DNA of 64,000 bases from Mojavia pulchra JT2-VF2 (GCA_019359325.1 JAHHHN010000001.1:860483-924482); one strand, 5' to 3'; positions 1-9,279 are shown, counted from the stretch's first letter. A program made the numbers and translations. Notes: generated by a model not told the origin, from the letters alone.

Positions 1-323
1 AACATCGGCAATTCGTCCAAGACTTGGTAATGAACTTGCAGGCCTTGGCAATTGTACTAGAACGGCGTGGGTATCCTGCGTCATGTTATACCTGTGGCGA
101 CCAGATGAATAGTGCTTCATTTATGGTCAGCTTGGGAAACAACCACCTGATTCGGTTTTTAGTATCCGATTACGGAATTACTTGGACTGAAATGCGGGAC
201 GATCGCGAATTAATGAAGTTAGAAGGTGCGGAGGCGATTAGCCAATTACAGGAACTTGCTAATCTTGTCAAACAACCCGCGCCAGCTTGTACAACTAACA
301 AAGCCCTCGCCAAGAAGTTTTAA
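1..323 (+). CDS. DUF1815-type conserved cyanobacterial protein, 5' end outside the window
   Basis: The open frame runs in from the left edge: codons before the first possible start (TTG at 24, ATG at 30) read HRQFVQDLV, so the true start lies upstream and this is a 5'-truncated entry. The visible 107 residues contain a CGDQMNSASFMVSLG segment followed by HLIRFLVSDYGITW and an acidic helix (DDRELMKLEGAEAI). I recognise this as the small cyanobacterial DUF1815 family, which has no assigned function. There is no membrane segment or signal. The C-terminus (after about residue 90) is a short basic tail. Family assignment is from memory of the conserved core; no role is inferred. Confidence 0.8.
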   Translation, partial: HRQFVQDLVMNLQALAIVLERRGYPASCYTCGDQMNSASFMVSLGNNHLIRFLVSDYGITWTEMRDDRELMKLEGAEAISQLQELANLVKQPAPACTTNKALAKKF

Positions 324-671
324 GGATTCTTGCGTCTAATGAGGGGATTAGAAAAAGGTTCTAAGAAGATAACTGGTAATTGGGAATTGGTAATTGTGGG
401 TTGGTTTTCCATCATCTATTACCTATTCACCATTACCGTTCAATAATTAGCCTATAACTGGCGTGTAATCTCCTTTTCAGCGAGCCACAGACCTATCAAA
501 AGCATTCTGAAGCTTTTGTGTGCATGAGAATCTATGTTGGGTCTGCCAGGATGTGTCAATTTCGCCCTAATGCGAATTATCGATTGACCTGAGGAAATAA
601 TTTAGAAATTTGGCATTTCCCTTAGGTTTAGGTTATTTGTAGCAAATTGCTGCGTCTCTAGCTGTAAGACA
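324..671. other. Intergenic region without a supported gene
   Basis: No convincing coding frame. About 370-400 holds degenerate TTGGTAATTG-type repeats of the kind that litter Nostoc-like intergenic DNA; a 35-codon frame through them looks accidental. A small hairpin (CAAAAGC at 497-503, GCTTTTG at 512-518) lacks a T-run. Confidence 0.5.
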
Positions 672-2738
672 TTACAACCCATTGCCAATCAAAATGAAAG
701 GGGCCCAATAGTAAGGATGACTGAGGCGATTGCCAGTTGCTACAGGAACATTATTACTTTTCACCTGCGAGTTTCCCCTAATCAATGCAATTTGCGCTTG
801 TCGTAGGGCTTCGGTTTTTGTGGATTGACCTGGAGTAAGCTGAGAATAAAAAGCATTCATTAATGCTTCAGTACCGCCATCATCTACAGACCATAAGGAA
901 GCAATAGCTGCTTTAGCGCCGGTTTTTTGCATTTGGTAGCCAAACCCCAAAATCTCTTCACCGTTACCTAAGTTACCTCCCAAACCGGTTTCACAAGCAC
1001 TTAAGACTACCAAATCCACATTCGGTAAAGACCAAGTAGCTACCTCTTTGAGATTAATGCGATCGCCATTCCCAAACAAGATAAACGATTGTTCTGGTTC
1101 ACCGACCACAAAGGCCGCATGAGTTGCTAAATGGACAATTGTATAATCATCCATTTGCGGTATCGTAGCCTGAGGGCTAAAGTCATCGTTGAAAAGTTGC
1201 TTAGTTTGCGGAACGGTAGCTGCTAAGTTTTCTACTTCCTTCCCTGCAAATGGTAAACCGGAAAAAGCCAACCGCTGATTACCTACATTGACTTCATAAC
1301 TACCCGTGGTAAAAGCACCAGCTAAAACCCGTAGCTTCGATTCTGGTGGGGTGTTAAAGTCAGTTAGGCTAGCGGCAGTTATGTGATTGACACTGAAGCG
1401 CTCCACTAGCCATTGTTGTCCATCATATAAAGCAGCTAGCGGAATATAACGTAACTGCTCATCAGGTGCATAAATCAGAGTTTTTGCACCTGAGAGTTTC
1501 AGGTCTTGTTCTATTGGTTTGATCAGCCAGTTATATAGCTGACTGGCAGTTTGTTTGACATTACGACGAGGATGTTGTAAGTCTTGGCGGAAAGTGGCGA
1601 TCGCTTGGTTAAGTTGTTCGCGTGTCACAGCAACTGTGCGATGAATTGGTACAGATTCGGGGCTTACAAGTACTAATTCCAAGCTATCTTTTAAAACCAA
1701 TGGATAGAGGAGTACAGCTTTTTCGGATAATCGCGCCAAATTATCTCGGACTTCGTTGATACTCTCCAAATCCAAATTTTGCCGCCTAGCTGTGCGACTA
1801 ATTTGCTCCAACTGCTCTTTGACTTGAGGACTAGTAATAAAATTGTTAAATTCCTCTAAGAGAAGCTGCTGAGTTGTCACCAGTTGCTGAAGGCGTTGTT
1901 GCTGTTGTGGCGATCGCTGTTGGGGAGGTACTTTACGTAGTTTTGTTAACTCTTTCCCCATTTCTACAGCACTATCGAGGGTTCGCTCCAACTTTTGTTT
2001 AGTTGGTTTTTCTCCAGGCACTATATCAATACCTTTGGCAGTCCGTTGATTCCCAGGTACTCCCTGAAGATACTCCTGTAGTTCTTCAACTTTCAACAGA
2101 TCCATAGTCCGTTGCGCTTCAGCCACCCGTCCCTGTTTCAAGAGTCGTTCACCCAAAATCCGATATGTTTGGGCAACAGTAATACTATAAGCATCTGGTT
2201 GGGGTAGAGAAAGCACTGATGGATTTAGCCTTGCTTTCTCACGATTAATTAGACAATGCTTATAGAAAAAAACTGCTAACTCTGGTTGGTTTTGGATATC
2301 AAATAAAAAACCTATATTACTGTAGGTTTTGCCCAGTTGAACCTGATCACCAAGTTCTCTGTTAATCAATAAAGCTTGCTGATAAGATTGGAGTGCTTGG
2401 GGATACTTACTTTGTTTTTGATATATTCGCCCAATGTTATTTAAGGTTATAGCTTCCCAAGAACGCTCTCCTTGGTCTGTGCTGATGGCTAAAGCTTTTT
2501 CTAATCTCTGCAATGCTTCTGCTAACTGGCTTTGCTGAGATAGTTTAACAGCCTCTTGGTTTAGTAGTCCGATCTCAGATTCGGTTTGATTGTTGGGTAA
2601 AGCTTGAGCTTTGTCTATGTCGTTTTGCTGTAAACTTGCATTGGCATTTACTTGCTTATTATCTGGTATCGTACACCCAGAAACCAAAAAAACAAGCGTA
2701 GTAACAGCAACACTGAAATATTGAAGGTAATACCGCAT
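672..2738 (-). CDS. TPR-CHAT lipoprotein (caspase-like CHAT peptidase domain)
   Basis: 688 residues. The N-terminus is a lipoprotein signal peptide: a basic start, a hydrophobic stretch, then a lipobox LVSGC with Cys22, so the protein is probably anchored on the outer face of a membrane. Residues about 50-165 are tetratricopeptide repeats (for example SWEAITLNNIGRIYQKQSKY). The C-terminal third is a CHAT domain, a clan CD peptidase fold: the likely catalytic His is in VHLATHAAF (about His540) and the Cys in LSACETG (about Cys582), and the end motif HPYYWAPFILIG is typical. Both dyad residues are present, so it may be an active protease, but the substrate is unknown. It is divergent from the thioesterase gene with only about 110 bp between them, so the two promoters share that gap. 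The family is common and multicopy in filamentous cyanobacteria. Confidence 0.9.
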   Translation of the reverse strand: MRYYLQYFSVAVTTLVFLVSGCTIPDNKQVNANASLQQNDIDKAQALPNNQTESEIGLLNQEAVKLSQQSQLAEALQRLEKALAISTDQGERSWEAITLNNIGRIYQKQSKYPQALQSYQQALLINRELGDQVQLGKTYSNIGFLFDIQNQPELAVFFYKHCLINREKARLNPSVLSLPQPDAYSITVAQTYRILGERLLKQGRVAEAQRTMDLLKVEELQEYLQGVPGNQRTAKGIDIVPGEKPTKQKLERTLDSAVEMGKELTKLRKVPPQQRSPQQQQRLQQLVTTQQLLLEEFNNFITSPQVKEQLEQISRTARRQNLDLESINEVRDNLARLSEKAVLLYPLVLKDSLELVLVSPESVPIHRTVAVTREQLNQAIATFRQDLQHPRRNVKQTASQLYNWLIKPIEQDLKLSGAKTLIYAPDEQLRYIPLAALYDGQQWLVERFSVNHITAASLTDFNTPPESKLRVLAGAFTTGSYEVNVGNQRLAFSGLPFAGKEVENLAATVPQTKQLFNDDFSPQATIPQMDDYTIVHLATHAAFVVGEPEQSFILFGNGDRINLKEVATWSLPNVDLVVLSACETGLGGNLGNGEEILGFGYQMQKTGAKAAIASLWSVDDGGTEALMNAFYSQLTPGQSTKTEALRQAQIALIRGNSQVKSNNVPVATGNRLSHPYYWAPFILIGNGL

Positions 2739-2854
2739 AACAAAACACCCCCTATTTTTGGGAGCGTAGATGCTGGATTAGTAAATTTTACAATGTAAGT
2801 AATTTTTATGCTATTCCAGATGTGGAAAATTCATAGCTACTCACAAACGTGAAG

Positions 2855-3355
2855 ATGACTAAAGAAAAACCCAGCCAACCACAACTACCACCAACCAGTG
2901 CCATTGAAAGTTCGTCAAATCGTGCATTTGACAGTTGGTTTGCATATCCTCTGAGAGTTCAACCGCACCATACTGATTATGCAGGGGTTGTTTGGCATGG
3001 TTCGTACATAGCTTGGATGGAAGAAGCACGGATAGAATGCTTGCGATCAATTGGCATCAACTATGCTGATTTAGTAGCTTTAGGCTGTGATTTACCAGTA
3101 GTTGAACTTTCAGTACGTTACCACCGTTCCATCCATTTAGGTACGACAGTGGTAGTTAAAACGCGTATGGCTGATGTGACAGGCGTTCGTATCAATTGGG
3201 ATTATGCCATTGTCTCAACTGATGGGCAAGAATTATATGTAACTGCCAAAGTGACTTTAGTAGCTTTAGACAGAGATAGAGGTAAAATTATGCGTCATTT
3301 GCCTCCAAGTGTTAAGGATGCATTAGCAAAGATTTCCGCATTACACAATAATTGA
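2855..3355 (+). CDS. Acyl-CoA thioesterase, YbgC/4-hydroxybenzoyl-CoA thioesterase type (hotdog fold)
   Basis: 166 residues from ATG 2855 (an in-frame GTG two codons upstream at 2849 is the alternative). The core has the YbgC-family signature: a conserved Asp in HHTDYAGVVWHGSY followed by the long helix WMEEARIECLRSIG, then the strands of a single hotdog domain (VVELSVRYHRSIHLG and VRINWDYAIVS). Such enzymes hydrolyse acyl- or aryl-CoA thioesters in the cytoplasm. The first 25 or so residues are a Pro/Gln/Ser-rich extension not needed for the fold. In cyanobacteria one relative is the dihydroxynaphthoyl-CoA hydrolase of phylloquinone synthesis; this sequence does not obviously match that subgroup, so substrate is left open. 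Confidence 0.85.
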   Translation: MTKEKPSQPQLPPTSAIESSSNRAFDSWFAYPLRVQPHHTDYAGVVWHGSYIAWMEEARIECLRSIGINYADLVALGCDLPVVELSVRYHRSIHLGTTVVVKTRMADVTGVRINWDYAIVSTDGQELYVTAKVTLVALDRDRGKIMRHLPPSVKDALAKISALHNN

Positions 3356-3373
3356 TTAAAAATTATCAAATCT

Positions 3374-3396
3374 TTAGACGTCCTGCGGGCGTCTAA
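3374..3396 (+). terminator. Hairpin just downstream of the thioesterase gene
   Basis: TTAGACGTCC, loop TGC, GGGCGTCTAA: a 10-bp stem (one G-T pair) starting 18 nt after the stop codon at 3355. No T-run follows, so it could be an RNA 3'-end stabiliser or a dispersed palindromic repeat rather than an intrinsic terminator. Confidence 0.4.
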
Positions 3397-3440
3397 GAGG
3401 TTGTTTGAAAAGTGGTTGGCTGTGATTTTAAGCACTTATT

Positions 3441-3755
3441 GATCCCCCCTAGCCCCCCTTAAAAAGCAGGGCTGTTTCATTCCCTAAAGGGGCTGAATTT
3501 ACAAGCGTATCAACCAAAAAAATCAGGTAGTTCAAAAATTTTATTTGCTCATGAACATGGCGATGCCTTCGGCAAAGCTTCGCTAACGCACTTAAGTTTA
3601 CTCGTTCATATTAGTAATTTTTCGATTGCCTACTTCCTAAAATTTCTGGCTGATACTCTTGACAAAATCATTATCTGAGCGAATGAAACAGCCCTGCCTT
3701 AAAAAGGGGGGAAAATTTCTTAAAGTCACCCTTAAAAAGGGGGATTTAGGGGGAT
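3441..3755. repeat. Long imperfect palindromic repeat, split by a MITE
   Basis: The left arm GATCCCCCCTAGCCCCCCTT (3441-3460) is nearly the reverse complement of the right-hand AAGGGGGATTTAGGGGGATC (ending near 3755). A second CTTAAAAAGGGGG copy lies just after the insertion at 3698-3710. Without the insertion the sequence CCCCCCTTAAAAAGGGGGG would itself be a perfect hairpin. This C-rich/G-rich palindrome type is dispersed in Nostoc-like genomes. Confidence 0.6.
3466..3697. mobile_element. MITE-like non-autonomous element, 232 bp, with 17-bp TIRs and 8-bp target duplication
   Basis: The left end GCAGGGCTGTTTCATTC (3466-3482) is the exact reverse complement of the right end GAATGAAACAGCCCTGC (3681-3697). 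The identical octamer CTTAAAAA flanks the element on both sides (3458-3465 and 3698-3705), the hallmark of transposition. The interior has no open frame and carries a GCGATGCC...GCTAACGC type cyanobacterial repeat near 3559-3590. Mobilisation would need a transposase encoded elsewhere; the TIR length and an 8-bp duplication are compatible with several DDE families, and I cannot name the parent IS. The element landed in the loop of a pre-existing palindrome. Confidence 0.8.
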
Positions 3756-3868
3756 CTAAAACGTTTTGCTACCAACAAGAGGACTTTTAAAACATCCTCT
3801 AACCGCAAGCTAGGATGAAAATTTTGTTGCTGCACATTTTCTACCCTAGCTGATGCATTTTGAAATTA

Positions 3869-4066
3869 TTACTTAATGCCACGTATCTGTGACAGGGTTT
3901 GCGGCAAATTCATTATCTGATGCCAAACATCCTGGGGAGTAATGCCAAAACCCATCTGTAATAGGATAAGAATTGCAGCCAAAGTCAGTGCTGTTCTTAC
4001 TGTCGTCTTCAGGATTTTCCACACTAATACGAATACGATCCAAGCGACAATTAGGGTAGGAATCAT
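3869..4066 (-). CDS. Small membrane protein, unknown function
   Basis: 65 residues starting MIPTLIVAWIVFVLVWK. Two hydrophobic segments (about residues 3-17 and 25-40) make it a likely two-span or hairpin membrane protein, followed by an amphipathic tail (QDVWHQIMNLPQTL). It starts at ATG 4066. I have seen similar short proteins in other cyanobacteria but know no function. Composition is ordinary for a real small membrane protein and there is no competing frame. It lies in the same direction as dxr but more than 400 bp downstream of it, separated by repeats, so co-transcription is doubtful. Confidence 0.65.
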   Translation of the reverse strand: MIPTLIVAWIVFVLVWKILKTTVRTALTLAAILILLQMGFGITPQDVWHQIMNLPQTLSQIRGIK

Positions 4067-4344
4067 AAATATAAATTGCTTGAAAATCGCCCTTGTCTAA
4101 GAGAGTATTTCAAAAAGGATAAATTTTCATTGTGCTGACAATTACGGCTGCGAAAGCTAAAGGTTAGCTTTTTGCGCGAAGAACTCATGACATTATACCC
4201 AAAAGTATCAGAATAATTCGGCTGTCAGCAAGTTCTTTGCCAATACTTGTAGAAAATATTTTTATTTCATCGTAACTATATATAAAATTTATGAATAAAT
4301 CAGGAATGACAGTGTTGAGGGTGGCATTGCAATTAGTAATTATT

Positions 4345-4465
4345 AATTCGTAATTCGTAAAGACGGGTTAGAGAAAGCGGCTTAATGGCGGTCGCTCAGT
4401 TTCAAGCTGGGTAACAGTCTCGCTCTGAAACTTAATTAAGAATTATCAATTACGAATTACGAATT
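4345..4465. repeat. Palindromic intergenic repeat element (about 120 bp)
   Basis: Outer arms AATTCGTAATTCGTAA (4345-4360) and TTACGAATTACGAATT (4450-4465) are exact reverse complements. A second pair, AGTTTCA and TGAAACT, is nested inside near 4399-4430. There is no coding frame and no clear target duplication. It fills most of the 426-bp gap between the small membrane protein and dxr. Confidence 0.6.
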
Positions 4466-4492
4466 TTTCATGTCTTCCTATGAGTTAACTTT

Positions 4493-5689
4493 TTATCGCA
4501 AAGAAATTATCCGCGGTTGAGTTGCTAAGTTTTCAATTGCTGTTAAAACTTCTCGTCTTGCCCATTGATCTGCTGCCAAAATGTCATCTAAAGAGGGATT
4601 TGTACAGTTATGATTTTGATGGCGATCGCAAACCCATTCGATACACCGAGGAATATCTAAAAATCGAATTTTTTCTTCTAAAAATAAAGCCACAGCTTGT
4701 TCATTTGCTGCATTCAACACAGCTGGCATTGAACCACCAGCTTTACCAGCCGCATAAGCCAGTCGCATACAAGGATACTTTTGGTGATCTGGTTCACGGA
4801 AGGTTAAGCTCCCAGCTTTCACCAAATCCAGTCTTTCCCAATCAGTGTAGATGCGATCCGGCCAAGATAAAGCATACAGTAAGGGCAAGCGCATATCAGG
4901 CCAACCAAGTTGGGCTAAAACTGAGGTATCTTGCAGTTCAATTAGCGAGTGAATAATGCTTTGGGGATGGATAACAATCTCGATTTGCTCATAATCCAAG
5001 CCAAATAAGAAATGAGCTTCAATTACTTCCAATCCCTTATTCATCAAAGTAGCAGAATCTACTGTGATTTTACGCCCCATCGACCAGTTAGGATGCTTGA
5101 GGGCATCGGCGACTGTAACTTCTGCTAACTTTTCTACATCCCAATCGCGGAAAGCTCCTCCAGATGCAGTGAGTAATATCTTTCGCAAGCCACCTTTTGG
5201 TACACCTTGAAGGCACTGAAAGATTGCAGAATGTTCAGAATCAGCTGGCAATAGTTTTACTTGATGTTTCTCCAGTAGGGGTAAAACTACAGGGCCGCCA
5301 GCGATAAGAGTTTCTTTGTTTGCTAAGGCAATGTCTTTACCAGCTTCAATAGCGGCAATTGTCGGCAGTAACCCAGCACAACCAACAATACCGGTGACGA
5401 CTGTTTCGGCATCGCCGTAGCGAGCAACTTCTATCACTCCGGCTTCGCCACCTAGTAAAATTGGTTGGGGATCAAGGTCTTTGATTGCTTCTTGGAGCGT
5501 GGGTAATTTTTCTTCTAAACAAATCGCTGCTATTTGCGGCCGAAACTGCCGAATCTGAGCAGCCAACATTTCGACATTGCTCCCAGCTGCTAATCCCACA
5601 ATCCGAAACTGATCTGGGTACTGCATGACAATATCTAAAGTCTGAGTACCGATAGAGCCAGTGGAACCAACAAGAGTAATCGCTTTCAC
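4493..5689 (-). CDS. dxr: 1-deoxy-D-xylulose 5-phosphate reductoisomerase (MEP pathway)
   Basis: Converts DXP to 2-C-methyl-D-erythritol 4-phosphate with NADPH, the committed step of plastid/cyanobacterial isoprenoid synthesis, in the cytoplasm. The N-terminal nucleotide-binding motif [13 protein letters not shown] follows the start directly. The metal and substrate motifs [22 protein letters not shown] and [21 protein letters not shown] are intact, and length (398 residues) is normal. I chose GTG 5689, because family members begin MKAITLLGSTGS; an in-frame GTG at 5719 would add ten residues (RVVINPEEI) that are not typical. The gene stands alone, with palindromic repeats downstream and an AT-rich spacer upstream. 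No sign of damage. Confidence 0.95.
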   Translation of the reverse strand: MKAITLVGSTGSIGTQTLDIVMQYPDQFRIVGLAAGSNVEMLAAQIRQFRPQIAAICLEEKLPTLQEAIKDLDPQPILLGGEAGVIEVARYGDAETVVTGIVGCAGLLPTIAAIEAGKDIALANKETLIAGGPVVLPLLEKHQVKLLPADSEHSAIFQCLQGVPKGGLRKILLTASGGAFRDWDVEKLAEVTVADALKHPNWSMGRKITVDSATLMNKGLEVIEAHFLFGLDYEQIEIVIHPQSIIHSLIELQDTSVLAQLGWPDMRLPLLYALSWPDRIYTDWERLDLVKAGSLTFREPDHQKYPCMRLAYAAGKAGGSMPAVLNAANEQAVALFLEEKIRFLDIPRCIEWVCDRHQNHNCTNPSLDDILAADQWARREVLTAIENLATQPRIISLR

Positions 5690-6088
5690 AATTTCTTCAG
5701 GATTTATAACAACTCTCACTATAAATTGCTGAGGACTCCTTCACCACAGCAATTACTAGAATCAATACAACTGCAAGTAGAAAGATGATCGTTAATGAAA
5801 AATTCATGCTGGTAAAATATACTCTTCAAGTTTTGGAATGTACATCTGACTAATGAATTGTGTATATAAATACAATATGTGTATCTAAAATTTCTTAGGA
5901 TTTCCGCAATATTAACTGAATATTTTCTCATGAATATTAACTGCTAATGAATTTATCAGTAATATTTTTGTTCAGTTGGTTACTTAAAGTGGTGTAAGAG
6001 TGTGAGGTGTTGAATGTTACTCAAGAACCGAATTGATCCAGCCATAAGACAAAAGATGCATTAAGGAGTCGGTAGAAAATTTAAGCTT
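5690..6088. other. AT-rich intergenic spacer between divergent dxr and the glycosyltransferase island
   Basis: Must hold the dxr promoter (minus) and the promoter of the gene at 6089 (plus). A 70-codon minus frame (5719-5931) abuts dxr but is Cys/Asn/Phe-rich with no family resemblance, so I do not call it. No repeat or hairpin stands out. Confidence 0.5.
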
Positions 6089-7396
6089 ATGGCTAAAGTT
6101 CAAATAGCAATAACAAAAGTTTTATGGACAAATGAGTTCCTATTTCCCGCAGTAATATGGCTTTGCAGTCGAATATTTATCTGGACTGTCATGTTGCTGG
6201 TTGCACCACATTTGCCAGTACCACCGGAAGGAATTGCACCCAGATTTGGGTGGGGAGTTTTTAATGGATGGGATAGTGTACATTATCGGGCGATCGCTAC
6301 TTCTGGTTATGAATTTGTCAATGATGGCAACCAACATAATCTGGCCTTCTTTCCCCTGTTTCCCCTATTCATTCGGGTTTTGATGAAGCTGGGCTTGCCA
6401 TTTGAATTGGCAGGTACGCTAATTAACAACATAGCGTTTTGCGCTGCTTTGTACTGTATTTACTTTTGGATCAAAGAACATTCTGGTAATAGCACTGCAC
6501 AGTGGGCTACTGCTGTTGTTGCTTGGTGTCCATTCTCGATGTTTACTGGAGTGATCTATACAGAGGGGCTGTATTTGTTTTTGAGTACGGCGGCTTTGCG
6601 TGCCTTTGACCAAAAGCAATATGCCTGGACTGCCCTTTGGGGAGCAATGGCAACCGCAACACGCCCAACGGGTATGGCACTAATTCCAGCGTTAGCGATC
6701 GCGGCCTGGAAACAACGTAGACCAGTCGCCGCCTATGTAGCATCTTTCGCTACTGCTGTAGGCATACTTCTATTCAGCCTCTATTGTGCAATTCATTTCG
6801 GTCATCCTTTAGCCTTTATCCAAGCACAACGGGGATGGCGACCTTCCTTCGGATTTGATTGGGAAGGTTGGTTGAATATGTTCATGCAAATTGTATTAGG
6901 CGCAACAAATTGGCAGTATGGTTGGGTACAAGGTTCCTATGGTGGAATTAAAGACCCTTGGCATCCCTTACTGTTTGGCATCATTGTTGGCATCGCTTAT
7001 GTTTTATGGCGATTCCGCAAATCCTTAAGTTCTGTCAAGGTGGTCTATGGCTTTTACGCTGGCGTTGGATTTTTGTTAACCCTAGCGGACGAACAGTTAA
7101 TTAATAACTTGCTGAATATAGTCACAGTCTTAGGGGGTGGCTATCTGTTGTGGCGCTTACGTAGAAAACTCACTCTAGTTGCAACAATTTATGGCTTTTG
7201 TGGTATTGGTTTGCTACTGGCCTCTGGAGGTACTATCTCTTTGAGTCGTCTTGCTTACGGCATTGTGCCCCTGAGTATAGCTTTAGGTGTGTTTCTATCT
7301 CGCTATACTCGCTGGGGATATTTTACTTTAGGCTTGTTTGTCATATTACTTGCCAAGTTATCTATTGGATTTGCCCAAGAACTTTGGGTAGGGTAG
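6089..7396 (+). CDS. PIG-V/GPI-mannosyltransferase-like GT-C membrane glycosyltransferase (copy 1)
   Basis: 435 residues, polytopic (about ten hydrophobic segments). The first external loop has GWDSVHYRAIATSGY, with Asp62 in the position expected for the GT-C catalytic acid. It is followed by FFPLFPLFIRVL and the YTEGLYLFLST motif, both features of the PF04188 mannosyltransferase family (eukaryotic PIG-V and its bacterial relatives). Such enzymes transfer a sugar from a polyprenyl-phosphate donor on the periplasmic side. A close paralogue lies at 9280-10545 with the intervening gene being another GT-C protein, so the three look like one functional island. Donor and acceptor are unknown. Codon usage here is less AT-rich than in the two genes that follow. 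Confidence 0.8.
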   Translation: MAKVQIAITKVLWTNEFLFPAVIWLCSRIFIWTVMLLVAPHLPVPPEGIAPRFGWGVFNGWDSVHYRAIATSGYEFVNDGNQHNLAFFPLFPLFIRVLMKLGLPFELAGTLINNIAFCAALYCIYFWIKEHSGNSTAQWATAVVAWCPFSMFTGVIYTEGLYLFLSTAALRAFDQKQYAWTALWGAMATATRPTGMALIPALAIAAWKQRRPVAAYVASFATAVGILLFSLYCAIHFGHPLAFIQAQRGWRPSFGFDWEGWLNMFMQIVLGATNWQYGWVQGSYGGIKDPWHPLLFGIIVGIAYVLWRFRKSLSSVKVVYGFYAGVGFLLTLADEQLINNLLNIVTVLGGGYLLWRLRRKLTLVATIYGFCGIGLLLASGGTISLSRLAYGIVPLSIALGVFLSRYTRWGYFTLGLFVILLAKLSIGFAQELWVG

Positions 7397-7518
7397 AGAT
7401 TTATATGCCAATGTGTTTGAGTTTCACCCAAATGCGATCGCCCTTTAGGACACTGCACTTTGCGCGATCGCCTGTTGCAATAGCGCCTACTTCTCAGTCT
7501 CAGAGATAGCTGTAATTT

Positions 7519-7559
7519 TCTGGCGATGTTAACGAATTTGCACCGCTAACATCGCCAGA
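7519..7559 (+). repeat. Perfect 13-bp inverted repeat (hairpin)
   Basis: TCTGGCGATGTTA (7519-7531), 15-nt loop, TAACATCGCCAGA (7547-7559). It lies 122 nt past the stop of the first PIG-V-like gene; there is no T-run. Could be a transcript end, a processing hairpin or a dispersed repeat. Confidence 0.5.
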
Positions 7560-7638
7560 TAACTTCCTAGCGACATCAGCACAATTTAAAATTTAGCGGA
7601 GTGCCGATTAGTTCTTTCAGCCTCTAACTTGATACTAT

Positions 7639-9192
7639 ATGAATTCTTTTTGGACAAAGCTTACTCAAAACCCTATTATTTTTAGTAATACTTTTACTAC
7701 TTTATTCTTTTTAATTGGTTTGCCAGCTATCCTTAATCACGCTATGTGGCGTGATGAATTAAACGTTTGGCTGATTGTTAGAGATAGCCAATCGTTATCT
7801 GAATTATTTCATAACATTCATTATGAAGGACATCCCTTTGTTTGGTATATCTGTTTAGCTCTCTTAAAGCAAATCACAAGTAACCCTGTGATTATGCAAA
7901 TTTTTCATTTGTGTTTAGCCACATCATCCGTTTATTTAGTTACTAGGTATTCACCATTTAATTACTTACAGAAAATTTTGTACTGCTTAGGATATATTCC
8001 CTTTTACGAATATTTACTAATCAGTAGAAATTATGCAATTGGATTATTACTCTGTTTTTTATTCTGTACTATCTATCCCAGCCGAAAGCAGAGTTATTTT
8101 AAACTTGCAATTGTTTTATTTTTCTTATCTAATTCAAACGCTTATTGTTTATTGTTAGCTATTGCATTTAGTATGACTCTAGCATGTGAGTACATTTTTC
8201 AAAAACCTTTAAATCAAACTATCGTAGCTAAAAAAGCTGATATTATTTCAAGTAGTTTAATCGCTTTGGGTGGAATTATACTCTCTCTCATCCAACTTAT
8301 TCCTCCTCAAGATAGTAAATTAGCTGGAGGGTTGACAGGTTTTGTCTTAAACTTTGACTTTAATCACTTAGTTAAAACTCTTATCAGAGTTTGGAATAGT
8401 TATATTATTATTTTAGTCCCAGGCGAATCTCAACAATTAAGTCTCATCATATTCTCAATTATTTCATTAGCATTTATTGCTTTTTTCGCAATATTATTTA
8501 TCAGAAAACCAATTATTTTATTTCTTTACATATTTGGGAATATTGCAATTATTGCTTTTACCTACGTTAAGTTTTTAGGCGCACCTCGTCATTATGGGCA
8601 TTTATACACTTTGTTGATTGTATGCCTATGGCTTGCTAGCTATTACCCTAAATCGTCTTTATTATTAAAAATTGTTCCACAGAGTTTTGCCAATTATATT
8701 GTATGGGCAATAAAAAGGACAAAACCTTATCATCCTCCTATCATCATGTTAATTTTATATGCACAAATGATTGGTGGATTATTCACTTTTAGTCGAGATA
8801 TGATTGTTCCTTTTTCAGCTAGTAGAGAAACAGCGTCTTATCTGAAGACTCAATATAAAGACAAATTAAACGACCTATTTATTATTGGTAGCCCAGATTA
8901 TACAATGTCACCCATTTCTGGCTATATCAATCGCAAAATTTATTACCCAGAAATTCAAAAATTAGGCAGCTTTGTGTTATTCACAACCCAACGTAAAGAA
9001 CTTGTACATTTAGAAATTTTAAACCAAATTAGCCAACTAGTTAAAACTAATCCAAAACCCATTATTTTAATTTTAAACAAACAATTAGAAGCTAATCATC
9101 CTGAATTAAAAATTGTTCCTGTCAAACAATTTAGAAAAGCCTTTAATTCTGATGAGCGATATCACTTGTATACGGTATCACAACAATCATAA
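7639..9192 (+). CDS. GT-C fold polytopic membrane protein, probable lipid-linked sugar glycosyltransferase
   Basis: 517 residues, about eleven hydrophobic segments over residues 15-370 and a soluble C-terminal portion of about 120 residues. The first loop carries MWRDELNVWLIVRD (Asp39-Glu40), the acidic pair that GT39/GT-C enzymes use, followed by HYEGHPFVWY. No closer family name comes to mind. It sits exactly between two PIG-V-like paralogues, all on the plus strand with gaps of 242 and 87 bp, so it may share their transcript. The gene is conspicuously AT-rich, rich in Ile, Leu, Asn and Lys, which may indicate a different history from its neighbours. Activity is inferred from topology and the acidic pair only. 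Confidence 0.65.
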   Translation: MNSFWTKLTQNPIIFSNTFTTLFFLIGLPAILNHAMWRDELNVWLIVRDSQSLSELFHNIHYEGHPFVWYICLALLKQITSNPVIMQIFHLCLATSSVYLVTRYSPFNYLQKILYCLGYIPFYEYLLISRNYAIGLLLCFLFCTIYPSRKQSYFKLAIVLFFLSNSNAYCLLLAIAFSMTLACEYIFQKPLNQTIVAKKADIISSSLIALGGIILSLIQLIPPQDSKLAGGLTGFVLNFDFNHLVKTLIRVWNSYIIILVPGESQQLSLIIFSIISLAFIAFFAILFIRKPIILFLYIFGNIAIIAFTYVKFLGAPRHYGHLYTLLIVCLWLASYYPKSSLLLKIVPQSFANYIVWAIKRTKPYHPPIIMLILYAQMIGGLFTFSRDMIVPFSASRETASYLKTQYKDKLNDLFIIGSPDYTMSPISGYINRKIYYPEIQKLGSFVLFTTQRKELVHLEILNQISQLVKTNPKPIILILNKQLEANHPELKIVPVKQFRKAFNSDERYHLYTVSQQS

Positions 9193-9279
9193 GTTTATGA
9201 TAGCGCCTTATATATCTTATGCTTTCACATTCAAGAAGTTGCAATGTTATCTGGCAATAAACCTGTTTAAAATCTTGAA

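Noticed and set aside
5719..5931. 70-codon minus frame upstream of dxr
   Set aside because: Unusual composition, no motif, no ribosome-binding site; lies in promoter space.
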